The position numbers were made by a program, and so were the translations under genes. 64,000 bases of DNA from Blastopirellula marina (GTDB taxonomy: Bacteria > Planctomycetota > Planctomycetia > Pirellulales > Pirellulaceae): NCBI RefSeq assembly GCF_002967765.1, contig NZ_PUHY01000010.1, positions 62,001 through 126,000 on the forward strand. Direction: 5' to 3'. Every line of letters begins with the position of its first letter. The stretch's first letter is position 1. The notes under the pieces are model-generated. The model saw only the letters and a program-made list of their open reading frames with translations. It was not told the origin of the DNA and did no database searches. Positions 36,075 through 44,506 of the stretch are shown piece by piece.

Positions 36075-36620
36075 ATGAAGTACTTTCCGCCGCTGAAGTT
36101 TCGCTTCTCGCTACGCGTGATGATCGTCGTGATCACGGCCATCTGTATATTGGCGGCCCTTCTGATCTATTCGCAACCGAGGGATTATTCTCGTTACTCC
36201 GCTCCTGACTACGCACTCGAAATGATGGACGCCACGGAAGTCACGTGGGAATTGGATGTTACGAATGAACTTGGCGGGCTCTGCAAAATCAATTACCCAC
36301 CGCACCCTGACCACCGTTACATTTCGATCATGTCGATCAAGTCCAAAGGTGGTAAGTTGCTGGGACAAGTAGGTGGGTTCAGAAATTCTGTCGTCATCAT
36401 CGACGGTGTCACTCAGCCCCAGAAAGCCATTGGCTTCACCGGCTTCTATGTCCCCCAAGCCTGGGTTCCTAAAGAAGACTTAGCCAACGCTACCATTTGG
36501 GCTGAAATCCGTATCGAAGACAAATACGGCAATGCTCTCTTTCATACCGTGAAGGCGTCGGAGACTTACCGAGAAGCCGTTGCCCGCGCAAAGCAATCTG
36601 CCGGGCAAGCAGGCCCATAG
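36075..36620 (+). CDS. Single-pass membrane-anchored hypothetical protein
   Basis: 181 residues. FSLRVMIVVITAICILAALLI (about residues 11-31) is a membrane anchor with the FSLR lead-in common in planctomycete proteins. The rest is a soluble, probably extracytoplasmic, beta-rich domain with LGQVGGFRNSVVIIDGV and EIRIEDKYGNALFHTVKA. I recognise no domain. The gene is not closely linked to its neighbours. Confidence 0.55.
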   Translation: MKYFPPLKFRFSLRVMIVVITAICILAALLIYSQPRDYSRYSAPDYALEMMDATEVTWELDVTNELGGLCKINYPPHPDHRYISIMSIKSKGGKLLGQVGGFRNSVVIIDGVTQPQKAIGFTGFYVPQAWVPKEDLANATIWAEIRIEDKYGNALFHTVKASETYREAVARAKQSAGQAGP

Positions 36621-36668
36621 CAAGCTTTGGTACGCACAGCGTAGCCTACGATGGTTGCAAACATGAAA

Positions 36669-36697
36669 AAAGCCCAGGCCATTTCTGACCTGGGCTT
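36669..36697 (-). terminator. Rho-independent terminator for prolyl oligopeptidase gene
   Basis: AAGCCCAGG (36670-36678) pairs with CCTGGGCTT (36689-36697). On the minus strand the stem is followed by TTTTTTC, 35 bases past the stop at 36732. The plus strand has a weaker CTTCTT run, so it may serve both sides. Confidence 0.7.
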
Positions 36698-36731
36698 CTT
36701 CTTACTGAACACTGAAAACTTCAAACGAACC

Positions 36732-38852
36732 TCAGTTCCCCATCAATTCCTGCTGCAGGAATTCATAGACCAAAGCGGTCATGAAGGCGCGTTGTTTGTT
36801 GTCGGCGGCGCCGGCGTGGCCTCCTTCGATGTTCTCGTAGTACAGCACGCCGTGTCCCATCTTCTTCATCCGGGCGACCATCTTCCGGGCGTGGCCTGGG
36901 TGAACGCGGTCGTCACGGGTGCTGGTAGTGAACAAGGTCGGAGGGTACTTCACCTCCTTTTTCACCAGGTGATAAGGCGAGAACGTTTGGATGAACTTCC
37001 ACTGCTCTGGGTCGTCTGGGTTGCCGTATTCCCCCATCCAACTAGCCCCGGCCAGCAGCGTGTGGAACCGTTTCATGTCCAGCAGCGGCACCTGGCTGAC
37101 GACGGCGCCGAACAAGTCAGGTCGCAAGACCAGCATGTTGCCGGTCAGCAAACCGCCGTTACTTCCCCCCATCACCCCGAGATGCGGGGTACTGGTCACC
37201 TTACGCTTGATCAGGTCTTCGCCGACGGCAATAAAGTCTTCGTACGCCTTGTGACGGTTCTCCTTCAGGGCAGCTTGGTGCCACTTCGGGCCGAACTCGC
37301 CACCGCCGCGGATGTTGGCCACGACAAAGACGCCTCCCTTGCTGAGCCAAGCGGTACCGGTCGTCGCCGAGTAGTTCGGCGTCAGCGCGATTTCAAAACC
37401 GCCGTAGCCATAGAGCAGGGTGGCATTCGATCCGTCCAGCTTCAGGTCTTTGTGTGAAACCTGGAAGTAAGGGATCTTGGTACCATCCTTCGAGGTCGCT
37501 TCGAACTGCTCGACTTGCAGATCGGACGCATCGAAGAACTCCGGCAGCGACTTCAGCTTTTCGATCTCTGGATCGCCGGCCGTCCCAAGGTACAGCGTGG
37601 TTGGGGTGATGTAATCGGTCACGGTCAGGAAGAACTCATCCGATTCCTCTTCGTCGACGGCACCGACTGAGACTTTGCCAAACTCTGGCACGCCGGGCAG
37701 CGGCTCTTGTTTCCAAGTGCCATCTTCGTTTGGCGTCCACAGATAGATCTTGTTGCGAACGTTATCCAGTTCGTTGACCAGCATAAAGTTCTTAGTCGAA
37801 CTGTAACCGGCCAGCGACTTCCGATCGGTCGGCTCGAACAACACCGAGAACTTTCGTTCCCCTTTCATATAGGCATCGAAGTTGCCAACCATCAACGTAC
37901 CGGGCTCGTACGTCTTGCCACCAACTTCCCATTCGCTGCGTGGCTGAATGAAGATCCAATCGCGATGGACGTTCACCTCGGCGTCGTCAGGTTTTTCAAT
38001 CTCGGTCAGCTTGCCATCTTCTACCAGGTAGAGCTTGCCGGTCCAGAAGGTAATATTCCGGCTGACGAATTCACGTTCGTAACCTGGCGTGTCGTCGTAG
38101 GTGCCACCGACGCTCACATCGGTTTCTTCCCCTTCGAAGATGGTCTTTGCTTCTGAAAGTGGCGTGCCGCGCTTCCACTCTTTGACGATCCGTGGATAGC
38201 CCGAATCGGTGAGCGAGCCTTCGCCGAAATTGGTTCCGACGATTAAGGTGTCTTTGTTTTTCCAGGAAATGCGGCTCTTCGCTTCAGGTAGCTCGAAGCC
38301 ATCTTTCACAAATGTGCGGGTCTCCATATCGAATTCCCGTTTCACGTCGGCATCGGCACCACCACGCGAAAGGCTGACCATTGCGTGCTTATACTCAGGC
38401 CGCAAAATCGAAACACCATGCCAAACCCAGTTTTCCCCTTCTTCTTTGGCCAGGGCGTCGACGTCGATGATGACGTCCCACTCCGGGTTTTCCTTCTTGT
38501 ATTCCTCTGGAGAAGTACGACGCCACAAACCACGTGGATGCTCGCCATCTTGCCAGAAGTTGTAGTAGTAAGGGCCTCGCTTGACGACGAACGGGATACG
38601 TTCATTCGAGTCCAAGATCTTCAGGATCTGGTCATTCAGCTTCTGGAAGTCTTCCGTCTTGGTCAGCGCGGCGACGCTTTCTGCGTTCTGCTCTTTAACC
38701 CAGTCGAGGGCTTTTTCTCCGGTGACTTCTTCTAGCCAGATGTTGGGATCGTCGGACGGTGTTTCGGCGGCTGACTGAGCCATGACCAGGTTTCCTCCCT
38801 GAGACAACAAAATCGAAATCAAACCGACAAATAGCAAGGCGGTCTTTTGCAT
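36732..38852 (-). CDS. Prolyl oligopeptidase (S9 family), exported
   Basis: 706 residues. A signal peptide (MQKTALLFVGLISILLSQGGNLVMAQ) precedes an N-terminal propeller domain (about residues 80-430) and a C-terminal alpha/beta-hydrolase. The triad is Ser in GVMGGSNGGLL, Asp in STRDDRVHPGH and His in ENIEGGHAGAA. NIRGGGEFGPKWHQAALK is a further family mark. It cleaves short peptides after proline in the periplasm. The length is normal, with no frame damage. It has a terminator just downstream and stands alone. Confidence 0.95.
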   Translation of the reverse strand: MQKTALLFVGLISILLSQGGNLVMAQSAAETPSDDPNIWLEEVTGEKALDWVKEQNAESVAALTKTEDFQKLNDQILKILDSNERIPFVVKRGPYYYNFWQDGEHPRGLWRRTSPEEYKKENPEWDVIIDVDALAKEEGENWVWHGVSILRPEYKHAMVSLSRGGADADVKREFDMETRTFVKDGFELPEAKSRISWKNKDTLIVGTNFGEGSLTDSGYPRIVKEWKRGTPLSEAKTIFEGEETDVSVGGTYDDTPGYEREFVSRNITFWTGKLYLVEDGKLTEIEKPDDAEVNVHRDWIFIQPRSEWEVGGKTYEPGTLMVGNFDAYMKGERKFSVLFEPTDRKSLAGYSSTKNFMLVNELDNVRNKIYLWTPNEDGTWKQEPLPGVPEFGKVSVGAVDEEESDEFFLTVTDYITPTTLYLGTAGDPEIEKLKSLPEFFDASDLQVEQFEATSKDGTKIPYFQVSHKDLKLDGSNATLLYGYGGFEIALTPNYSATTGTAWLSKGGVFVVANIRGGGEFGPKWHQAALKENRHKAYEDFIAVGEDLIKRKVTSTPHLGVMGGSNGGLLTGNMLVLRPDLFGAVVSQVPLLDMKRFHTLLAGASWMGEYGNPDDPEQWKFIQTFSPYHLVKKEVKYPPTLFTTSTRDDRVHPGHARKMVARMKKMGHGVLYYENIEGGHAGAADNKQRAFMTALVYEFLQQELMGN

Positions 38853-39084
38853 CGTTTGCTCCGTTATGCGAGTTCGCTCCGCTTAAGAAAGCAGCTTCTT
38901 TCGCGGGCACTTAGCGTTGCGTTCTATCGTACGTGGCACGTCGGGGCTGTGACAACCTGGGGGAATTGGCTCAATTTTATCCATTTCACGGTTCCCCGCC
39001 GACGCTGGGGGTGTCTGAATGTGGGGGACATTTTCTAAAATGCCTTATTCGTACGAAAACTAAGCCAAACGAATTGAGAGATCT

Positions 39085-40209
39085 GTGGCCCGAGTAGTCT
39101 TAGCCATGTCCGGCGGCGTCGATAGCAGTGTTGCCGCCCAATTGTTGAAGCGTGATGGACACGACGTCATCGGGGTGTTCATGCGGCACGGGGAAGAATC
39201 GCCGATCGCTCACTGTGCGCTGGATGCCCCTGGCGGCGGCACGGCCCTGCAAATCCTCAACGAGCGAGCCGACCACAAGCAAGGTTGCTGCAGCGCATCC
39301 GACGCGGCCGATGCGCGGCGTGTGGCCGATCGGATGGATATACCGTTCTACGCGCTGAACTTGCAGCAAGAGTTTGGTCAGATCATGGAGTACTTCGCCG
39401 ACGAGTACATCCGCGGCCGTACCCCGAATCCCTGCGTGATGTGCAACAATTGGATCAAGTTCGGCAAGCTGTTCGATTACGCGGACAGCGTCGGGGCCGA
39501 ATTCGTCGCGACAGGGCACTATGCGAAACTGTTACCGAGCGACGAAGACCATGGCGTGCCAAAGCTGGTTCGGGGTATCGATCCAGGCAAGGACCAAACC
39601 TACGTGCTGTTTGGTATCCAGCGCGAATACCTCAAGCGGATGCTTCTGCCAGTCGGCGACTTCCATAAAGACGAAATCCGCGCGATGGCAGGCGAAACGG
39701 GCTTGCGCGTGGCCGATAAGAAAGACAGCCAAGAGATCTGCTTCGTGACCTCCGGCAAGCATGATCAGTTCGTCAAGCAGCGACGACCCGACGCCCAAAC
39801 CTCTGGCGACTTCGTCCTGACGGATGGTACCGTCGTCGGTCAACACGACGGCATCGAGCGTTTCACGATCGGCCAGCGGAAAGGCCTCGGCATTGCCTTG
39901 GGCGAACCACACTATGTCACCAGGATCGATCCGATTAGCAACAGCGTCGTGCTGGGCAAGATCGAAGAACTGGGCCGCGCCGAGCTAACCGCGAACCGCT
40001 GTAACTGGCTGATCGAGCCAACCAGCGACACATTCCGCTGCGACGCGATGATCCGCTACAACAGCCCCGCTTTGCCGGCGACGGTAACGGTACTTACCGA
40101 AAACCGCATCGCGGTCACCTTCGACCAGCCACGCAATGGCGTAGCGCCCGGACAAGCCGTGGTCTGCTACGACGGCGACACGGTCCTGGGTGGCGGGTGG
40201 ATCGAGTAG
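39085..40209 (+). CDS. mnmA: tRNA-specific 2-thiouridylase MnmA
   Basis: 374 residues. It thiolates U34 of Lys, Glu and Gln tRNAs. PP-loop motif AMSGGVDSS is at residues 7-15. The catalytic Cys pair lies in TPNPCVMCNNWIKF and DSQEICFVTSGKH. Compared with E. coli MnmA there are about 20-25 more residues just after VFMRHGEE, before SASDAADARRVADRM; this segment holds two adjacent Cys. The start is GTG 39085, with GAGAG ahead. It is alone on the plus strand, with a 232-base divergent gap (38853-39084) to the peptidase. Confidence 0.95.
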   Translation: MARVVLAMSGGVDSSVAAQLLKRDGHDVIGVFMRHGEESPIAHCALDAPGGGTALQILNERADHKQGCCSASDAADARRVADRMDIPFYALNLQQEFGQIMEYFADEYIRGRTPNPCVMCNNWIKFGKLFDYADSVGAEFVATGHYAKLLPSDEDHGVPKLVRGIDPGKDQTYVLFGIQREYLKRMLLPVGDFHKDEIRAMAGETGLRVADKKDSQEICFVTSGKHDQFVKQRRPDAQTSGDFVLTDGTVVGQHDGIERFTIGQRKGLGIALGEPHYVTRIDPISNSVVLGKIEELGRAELTANRCNWLIEPTSDTFRCDAMIRYNSPALPATVTVLTENRIAVTFDQPRNGVAPGQAVVCYDGDTVLGGGWIE

Positions 40210-40595
40210 ATCACCCTCTCTCCGCTGCCTGCCAGGCACAGCCTGACTTACCAGGATTGGTCAGGCCGCGGCAAAAAAGTCGAAACTTTCGTTTGGTGTG
40301 TGAAACACTTCTATGGTATACATGTGTTCACACAAAAAGCCAAGCCGGTCAGGCCTTTGGATCCACCTGACCAGCACGCGGCTGTGCAAGAAATCGTAGG
40401 GAGTGTCTCGACACATCAAACTCTGTCCAAACGCCCACAAGTAACAAATCGCGTGGTAGCGTAGTCGCCCTGCGTTGAAGGTACGCGCTCGCTTTGTACG
40501 AGTCTTGGCAAGTCGTTTCAGCGAACTCAGGGGCGCCAAGACGGCACCCTACGCGATGACACAACAATCACCCTCACCACAAAACGGATCGAACA
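40210..40595. other. Intergenic region without a supported gene; palindromes
   Basis: 386 bases. It holds a TCAGGC/GCCTGA-type palindrome (40232-40250), and an inverted repeat TGTGTGAAACAC ... GTGTTCACACA around 40298-40336. Several short frames exist but none has a ribosome-binding site or recognisable protein. I see nothing else. Confidence 0.5.
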
Positions 40596-41147
40596 ATGCA
40601 CGCACTGACCATCACCGCCGACCACTGGCAAGCTGCTTTGGAAGTCCCCAAGCAAATCGCCCTCGACCTGACCGCGCCACTCAACCTGCGGCTGCAAGCT
40701 TCACGGATGGTGCAAACAATGCTCAAGGTGCTGCTGAAAGACGAAAAGGACCGCGTCGAGCTCAAGCAACGGTCGGAAAAGATCGCCCCACCTAAAGTCA
40801 AAACGCCCGTTACCGCGTCAGCACCACCAACGTCCGAAGAACCGTCAGACGTAGAGCACGATATCGCCTCCCCCCTCGATTCAACGCACCAAGAATATGT
40901 CCACGAAGACATGGACATAACCCCCGAGGAAGTACCATCCGAAACACGAACACGCTACATCGGCCGCATCGGCCCAAGAAAATTTCGCGGCAAAAAGCGG
41001 AAGTGACGCGGCCACAATCCCGTAGGTCAGGCACTGCCTGACAAGCCCCGGGTACACGCATCGCCACCCAGGAAGATACCAACCGCCACACGCGCAATCG
41101 CGCTGCACAACCACACGCCGCTTCGTGTCAGGCACAGCCTGACCTAC
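40228..41147. repeat. Three short palindromes of the TCAGGCACAGCCTGA type
   Basis: Palindromic sequences near 40232-40250, 41021-41042 (GTAGGTCAGGCACTGCCTGAC) and 41127-41145 (GTCAGGCACAGCCTGACCTAC) flank the hypothetical ORF. They look like REP-type elements. No RAYT transposase is in the window. Confidence 0.6.
40596..41006 (+). CDS. Hypothetical protein, helical N-terminus and charged tail
   Basis: 136 residues. The first 60 residues (ITADHWQAALEVPKQIALDLTAP, then LQASRMVQTMLKVLLKDEKDR) are predicted helical. The rest is a disordered Ser/Pro/Glu/Asp-rich stretch ending in a basic tail (GRIGPRKFRGKKRK). I do not recognise a family. The ATG at 40596 and the codon pattern make it a plausible gene, but it is bracketed by short palindromes and could be non-functional. 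Confidence 0.45.
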   Translation: MHALTITADHWQAALEVPKQIALDLTAPLNLRLQASRMVQTMLKVLLKDEKDRVELKQRSEKIAPPKVKTPVTASAPPTSEEPSDVEHDIASPLDSTHQEYVHEDMDITPEEVPSETRTRYIGRIGPRKFRGKKRK

Positions 41148-41157
41148 AACTGACCTA

Positions 41158-41766
41158 TTACTTGGGAAACTTATCGTGAACGATCACGTCCTCCAGCGAT
41201 AACTGCCCTGGTTTGCCCCAGGCGCCTTGTTTCGCTTTGCCGACTACGATCATCATGCCGAGGATGTGGTCGTCGGGCAGGTTGATGATTTCGGCGACTT
41301 TGTCTGGATCGTAGCCGACCAGGGCGCCGGTGTCGTACCCCATGTCCTTGGCGGCCAGCATGATGGTTTGGGCGGCAATGCCCATTGAACGCATCGCTTC
41401 ATCGCGTTGGAGTTGCGGCTTCTTGTCGTAAAGACCAAAGAGCATCTTCACCAGCTTCTCGGCGACTTCCGGTGGGCTGTTCTTCCAGTAGCGATCTGGC
41501 TCCTTGCCATGAGCTTCCAGATCAGCCGTCAGCACGATGAGCAGCGACGCGTCGGCAACCTGGGCTTGGTTGTAAGCCGCGGCGCGAAGTTGCTCTCTGG
41601 TTTCCTTATCCCGAACCAATACGAACCGCCAGTGCTGAATATTGAACGAAGTCGGCGACTGGATGGCCGCTTCCATCAGCTTGTTGATTTCGTCGTCGGT
41701 CAGTTCGTGGTCAGGGTGGTAATGCTTGATCGACCGGCGGCCGTAAATGGCGTCGAAGGTTTCCAT
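41158..41766 (-). CDS. Nitroreductase-family FMN-dependent oxidoreductase
   Basis: 202 residues. METFDAIYGRRSIKHYHPDHEL is the classic N-terminus, and QSPTSFNIQHWRFVLVRD binds FMN. GIAAQTIMLAAKDMGYDTG and the middle GYDPDKVAEIINLPDDHILGMMIVVGKAK complete the fold. It reduces nitro- or other substrates with NAD(P)H in the cytoplasm; the true substrate is not predictable. Length is normal for the two-domain dimer. The ATG at 41766 is well placed. Confidence 0.93.
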   Translation of the reverse strand: METFDAIYGRRSIKHYHPDHELTDDEINKLMEAAIQSPTSFNIQHWRFVLVRDKETREQLRAAAYNQAQVADASLLIVLTADLEAHGKEPDRYWKNSPPEVAEKLVKMLFGLYDKKPQLQRDEAMRSMGIAAQTIMLAAKDMGYDTGALVGYDPDKVAEIINLPDDHILGMMIVVGKAKQGAWGKPGQLSLEDVIVHDKFPK

Positions 41767-41931
41767 GCCGTTATTTCCGCGTTAGATTTCAATCGTCTGG
41801 TGGATTTGATTCGTCTTCCATTGTGGCCCGAAAGGATTTTTTTCACCAGACACCTCCACAAAACGATCGTGGGAAGTTTTGCCGATTTCTGTTAAAAAGC
41901 AGCAAGCGAAATCCCTCGCCGGTAAGCAGTT

Positions 41932-42294
41932 ATGAAATCCTCGTCGGACGAAAACCCATATCAGTCTCCCAGCGAAGCGGAGGAAGCCGAACTTTCGCCA
42001 GACACGATCCTGGAACGGGCCAGTCTGGCTTGGGTATTTCCGATGATCGGGTTCTTGCTGTTCGTGGGAGCAGGCTACCTTTCCCAGTTCAAGATCGTTT
42101 TCCTCTTAGCGGTCATCCTGTTGCTAGTCACGCTCGTTTTCTGGCTCGCAGGTTTCGCAATGACTACTTACGGAATTGTCGTTTCGCGTGATTACCCACA
42201 TGCGTTCGGCCACGCGATCCTCGGGGGTATTTGCGGCTTAATACTGACAAGCGTAATACTGCTGGGCATGATCGGTTATTGGTCCACGGTTTAA
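41932..42294 (+). CDS. NP-x-SP membrane protein, array member 1
   Basis: 120 residues. It starts MKSSSDENPYQSPSEAEEAE, carrying the D/E-N-P-Y-x-S-P motif. ERASLAWVFPMIGFLLFVGAGYL is transmembrane 1; LLVTLVFWLAGFAMTTYGIVV is TM2; and, after SRDYPHAFGHAILGG, TM3 is ICGLILTSVILLGMIGY. It is the first of seven short paralogues in the same direction, each with the motif and the L-A-W-x-x-P opening. No function is known. Confidence 0.8.
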   Translation: MKSSSDENPYQSPSEAEEAELSPDTILERASLAWVFPMIGFLLFVGAGYLSQFKIVFLLAVILLLVTLVFWLAGFAMTTYGIVVSRDYPHAFGHAILGGICGLILTSVILLGMIGYWSTV

Positions 42295-42350
42295 TCCTCG
42301 ATGACATTTCAACGTCTCTCTAATCCATTTCTAAAATCACTCTCCACCGC

Positions 42351-42779
42351 ATGATGCAACCCAACGAAGACAACCCATACCTTTCGCCGGCGGAAACCAA
42401 CACGCCCCAAGTTGCCCGCGAGGTTATCTTGCGGCGGGTCGCGCTCGCGTGGCAGTTTCCGTTGATCGGCGTGCTGTTGGGGGTGGCCGGCATAGCGATC
42501 TCGGCCTTGCCGATCGCAACGTCGCTGAGCGTCCTGGTGCTGATGATGATTATGCTTTGCTGGGTATTCGGAATCACGATGTTCGCTTACGGCTTGATCA
42601 TGGCCCGCGGTTACGAAGGGGTATGGCCACATCTGCTGGGCGGCCTCACCGCGAATATGTTCCTGACCGGGATCTTGTGTTCTGGCGTGGCCTATCTGTT
42701 TCTCAATGTCCCGAGCCCAGTCCCGGCGGCCAGGCCGTTGCCAACCGTGGAAGCAGCAGCCTGGCCGGATAACGAGTAA
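42351..42779 (+). CDS. NP-x-SP membrane protein, array member 2
   Basis: 142 residues. The motif is EDNPYLSPAETN. Then come LRRVALAWQFPLIGVLLGVAG, a second segment ending WVFGITMFAYGLIMARGYEGVWPH, and LLGGLTANMFLTGILCSGVAYLF. The shared pattern with member 1 (LAW-x-F-P-L-I-G, Y-G-I/L, P/H-H-L-x-G) shows duplication. The C-terminal tail (PSPVPAARPLPTVEAAAW) is longer than in its siblings. Gap to member 1 is 56 bases. Confidence 0.8.
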   Translation: MMQPNEDNPYLSPAETNTPQVAREVILRRVALAWQFPLIGVLLGVAGIAISALPIATSLSVLVLMMIMLCWVFGITMFAYGLIMARGYEGVWPHLLGGLTANMFLTGILCSGVAYLFLNVPSPVPAARPLPTVEAAAWPDNE

Positions 42780-42786
42780 ACCAACT

Positions 42787-43176
42787 ATGGACGCCTCAGA
42801 AAAAGACAATCCGTTCGGATCTCCCCAAACCGCCGAGGTAACCGACATCACGCGGGAGTCGGTGATGCGGTACGGTCGGGTTGGCTGGATGGTTCCATTG
42901 ATCGGCGTGGCAAGCTGTTTTCAATGGTTATTCATGACCGGAGTTCGCCTGAACTTTGTGTTCCTGGTCGGAGTTTTGGTCGTTTGCGGTGTCAGTCTCT
43001 TCTTTGGCATTCGCTGCACGATTTATGCCTTCGTACTGCGGGAATACAATCCACCGGTGAGCAAGCACATCCGCTGGGCAGTGATGGCGAACCTTTTCCT
43101 CGGAGTTGTTACGATTGCCGCTTTGACCGGACTCTGCTTGATCGAATGGCCCGTCATCGACTATTGGAATCTCTGA
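42787..43176 (+). CDS. NP-x-SP membrane protein, array member 3
   Basis: 129 residues. The motif is KDNPFGSPQTAE. Segments are GWMVPLIGVASCFQWLFM, VGVLVVCGVSLFFGIRCTIYAFVL and WAVMANLFLGVVTIAALTGL, with the pre-TM3 stretch NPPVSKHIRWA. Only seven bases follow member 2's stop, so translation may be coupled. The ATG at 42787 is chosen; an upstream frame that overlaps member 2 is not needed. Confidence 0.8.
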   Translation: MDASEKDNPFGSPQTAEVTDITRESVMRYGRVGWMVPLIGVASCFQWLFMTGVRLNFVFLVGVLVVCGVSLFFGIRCTIYAFVLREYNPPVSKHIRWAVMANLFLGVVTIAALTGLCLIEWPVIDYWNL

Positions 43177-43186
43177 AGTGGATCGG

Positions 43187-43588
43187 ATGAACGATCAGTT
43201 CGACGACAATCCGTACCGATCTCCGGCTGCGCCCTGCAAGCCGGAGGGCTCTCAACCCTCGGTATCGGAAGAGAAGAGTCACAGTGTTATACGTGCGGCC
43301 CGTCTTGCCTGGCAGTTGCCTACGCTTGGCGCGGCGTGTTACTTCGCTGCTATCGCACTTTTGCTGTTCGGTCCGAGAGTCGCTACCTTCGGCGTGCCGT
43401 TGCTAGTTGCCACCTTGTTCTGCCTACTTTTGGGGCTCGCATATGCGATTTATGCCGCCAGTTGGAACAAACAGATTCCTGAAGCGGGCACCCATGCAGG
43501 TTTCGGAATGGGGGTGATTGTCCTGCTTTTTTTCCTGATGCTCCTCGGCTGCGCTGGGATCGCTGAACTTGCCGTGACCGACCTATGA
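43187..43588 (+). CDS. NP-x-SP membrane protein, array member 4
   Basis: 133 residues. The motif is DDNPYRSPAAPC. TM1 is LAWQLPTLGAACYFAAIALLL, TM2 VPLLVATLFCLLLGLAYAIYAA, TM3 HAGFGMGVIVLLFFLMLLG. I use the ATG at 43187; a GTG at 43178 would add three residues. It is 10 bases after member 3's stop. Confidence 0.8.
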   Translation: MNDQFDDNPYRSPAAPCKPEGSQPSVSEEKSHSVIRAARLAWQLPTLGAACYFAAIALLLFGPRVATFGVPLLVATLFCLLLGLAYAIYAASWNKQIPEAGTHAGFGMGVIVLLFFLMLLGCAGIAELAVTDL

Positions 43589-43621
43589 TCGCCTTCTTAA
43601 AGCGATCGAAGACACCTTTCC

Positions 43622-44041
43622 ATGGAATCGATTAGTAAAGACAGTCCGTTTCAATCTCCTTGCGAGACTCGAGCCTCGACTCAGCCGACAAACGCCCTTA
43701 ATTCATCGTCCGCATGGGCGAGCCTTATCCCGATCATGGCGATGTCCGCGTGGGGCATGCCGCTGATCGCGGAAGGCCTCTTGCTGGTTGTCTTTGTAAA
43801 TAGGGTTTCTGACCAATCGTTGCTACCTTCGCCCGAAACGCAGACAGCCTTGGGCCGGGGTACGATCATCTTCTTGGTTGGGGGCGTGTTCGCAACGATG
43901 CTCGGTCTTAAGGCGTTAAAACGCATCCCCAATGTCGGTTACCATTTGATCGCAGGAAGCATCTCGATCTCGCTAGTCATATCCACCATTGCCGCGATCG
44001 GAATGTGGATTCACTTTTTTGCGCTTCAATTGCTGAAGTAA
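43622..44041 (+). CDS. NP-x-SP membrane protein, array member 5
   Basis: 139 residues. The motif is diverged to DSPFQSPCETR (first Asn to Ser). TM1 lies around AWGMPLIAEGLLLVVFVN, TM2 is IIFLVGGVFATMLGLKALK, and TM3 is HLIAGSISISLVISTIAAIGM after NVGYH. It is the most diverged member, with a longer Ser/Thr-rich N-terminus. Confidence 0.75.
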   Translation: MESISKDSPFQSPCETRASTQPTNALNSSSAWASLIPIMAMSAWGMPLIAEGLLLVVFVNRVSDQSLLPSPETQTALGRGTIIFLVGGVFATMLGLKALKRIPNVGYHLIAGSISISLVISTIAAIGMWIHFFALQLLK

Positions 44042-44062
44042 GCTGTTTTAGCGAATCACTTC

Positions 44063-44461
44063 ATGAAGGAAACATCCAACCCGTTCGAGTCTCCGGCAGA
44101 ACTTCGCTCGCAGGCAGAAGGCCCAGAAAGAGAGACCGAATCGGAGAAAGAAGAGCCCCAGGCCGCCGCTCCAGAGGAAACGGGCTTCGGTCTTGGTTCT
44201 CTGGCGTGGATTTTTCCCCTTGCTGCGTGGGTTCCTTTGCTGGGAATCGTCCTTCTCGCGACACCTGGACTTCACAACGTCGTCTTTTTGTTCGGAATTC
44301 TGCTCTGCTTTGGAGGTGGCGTGCTGTTCACGCTCTTCAACATCATCGTCTCGAAGTCAAATCCCACTGCGCGGCGTAATGCCCTGTATGGCTTGACCTT
44401 CAATGGCCTGTTAATCTTTCTGGTGATCGTTGCCTGTGCTGGCATCGGAGCAAGCCGTTAA
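44063..44461 (+). CDS. NP-x-SP membrane protein, array member 6
   Basis: 132 residues. The motif is SNPFESPAELR, at residues 6-12. A Glu-rich linker follows, then LAWIFPLAAWVPLLGIVLLA, FLFGILLCFGGGVLFTLFNII and NALYGLTFNGLLIFLVIVAC. It starts 21 bases after member 5 with an ATG at 44063. Confidence 0.8.
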   Translation: MKETSNPFESPAELRSQAEGPERETESEKEEPQAAAPEETGFGLGSLAWIFPLAAWVPLLGIVLLATPGLHNVVFLFGILLCFGGGVLFTLFNIIVSKSNPTARRNALYGLTFNGLLIFLVIVACAGIGASR

Positions 44462-44506
44462 CAAGCGGGCCCCACTATCGCTCCTCCAGGAAGCAGAATC
44501 ATCAGC

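Noticed and set aside
40261-40539. 92-codon minus-strand frame in the gap before the hypothetical ORF
   Set aside because: It starts at TTG with no ribosome-binding site, overlaps palindromes, and shows no domain.
40232-41145. Palindromes as a CRISPR array
   Set aside because: The three copies are unevenly spaced, hundreds of bases apart, with no direct-repeat and spacer regularity, and no cas gene is present.
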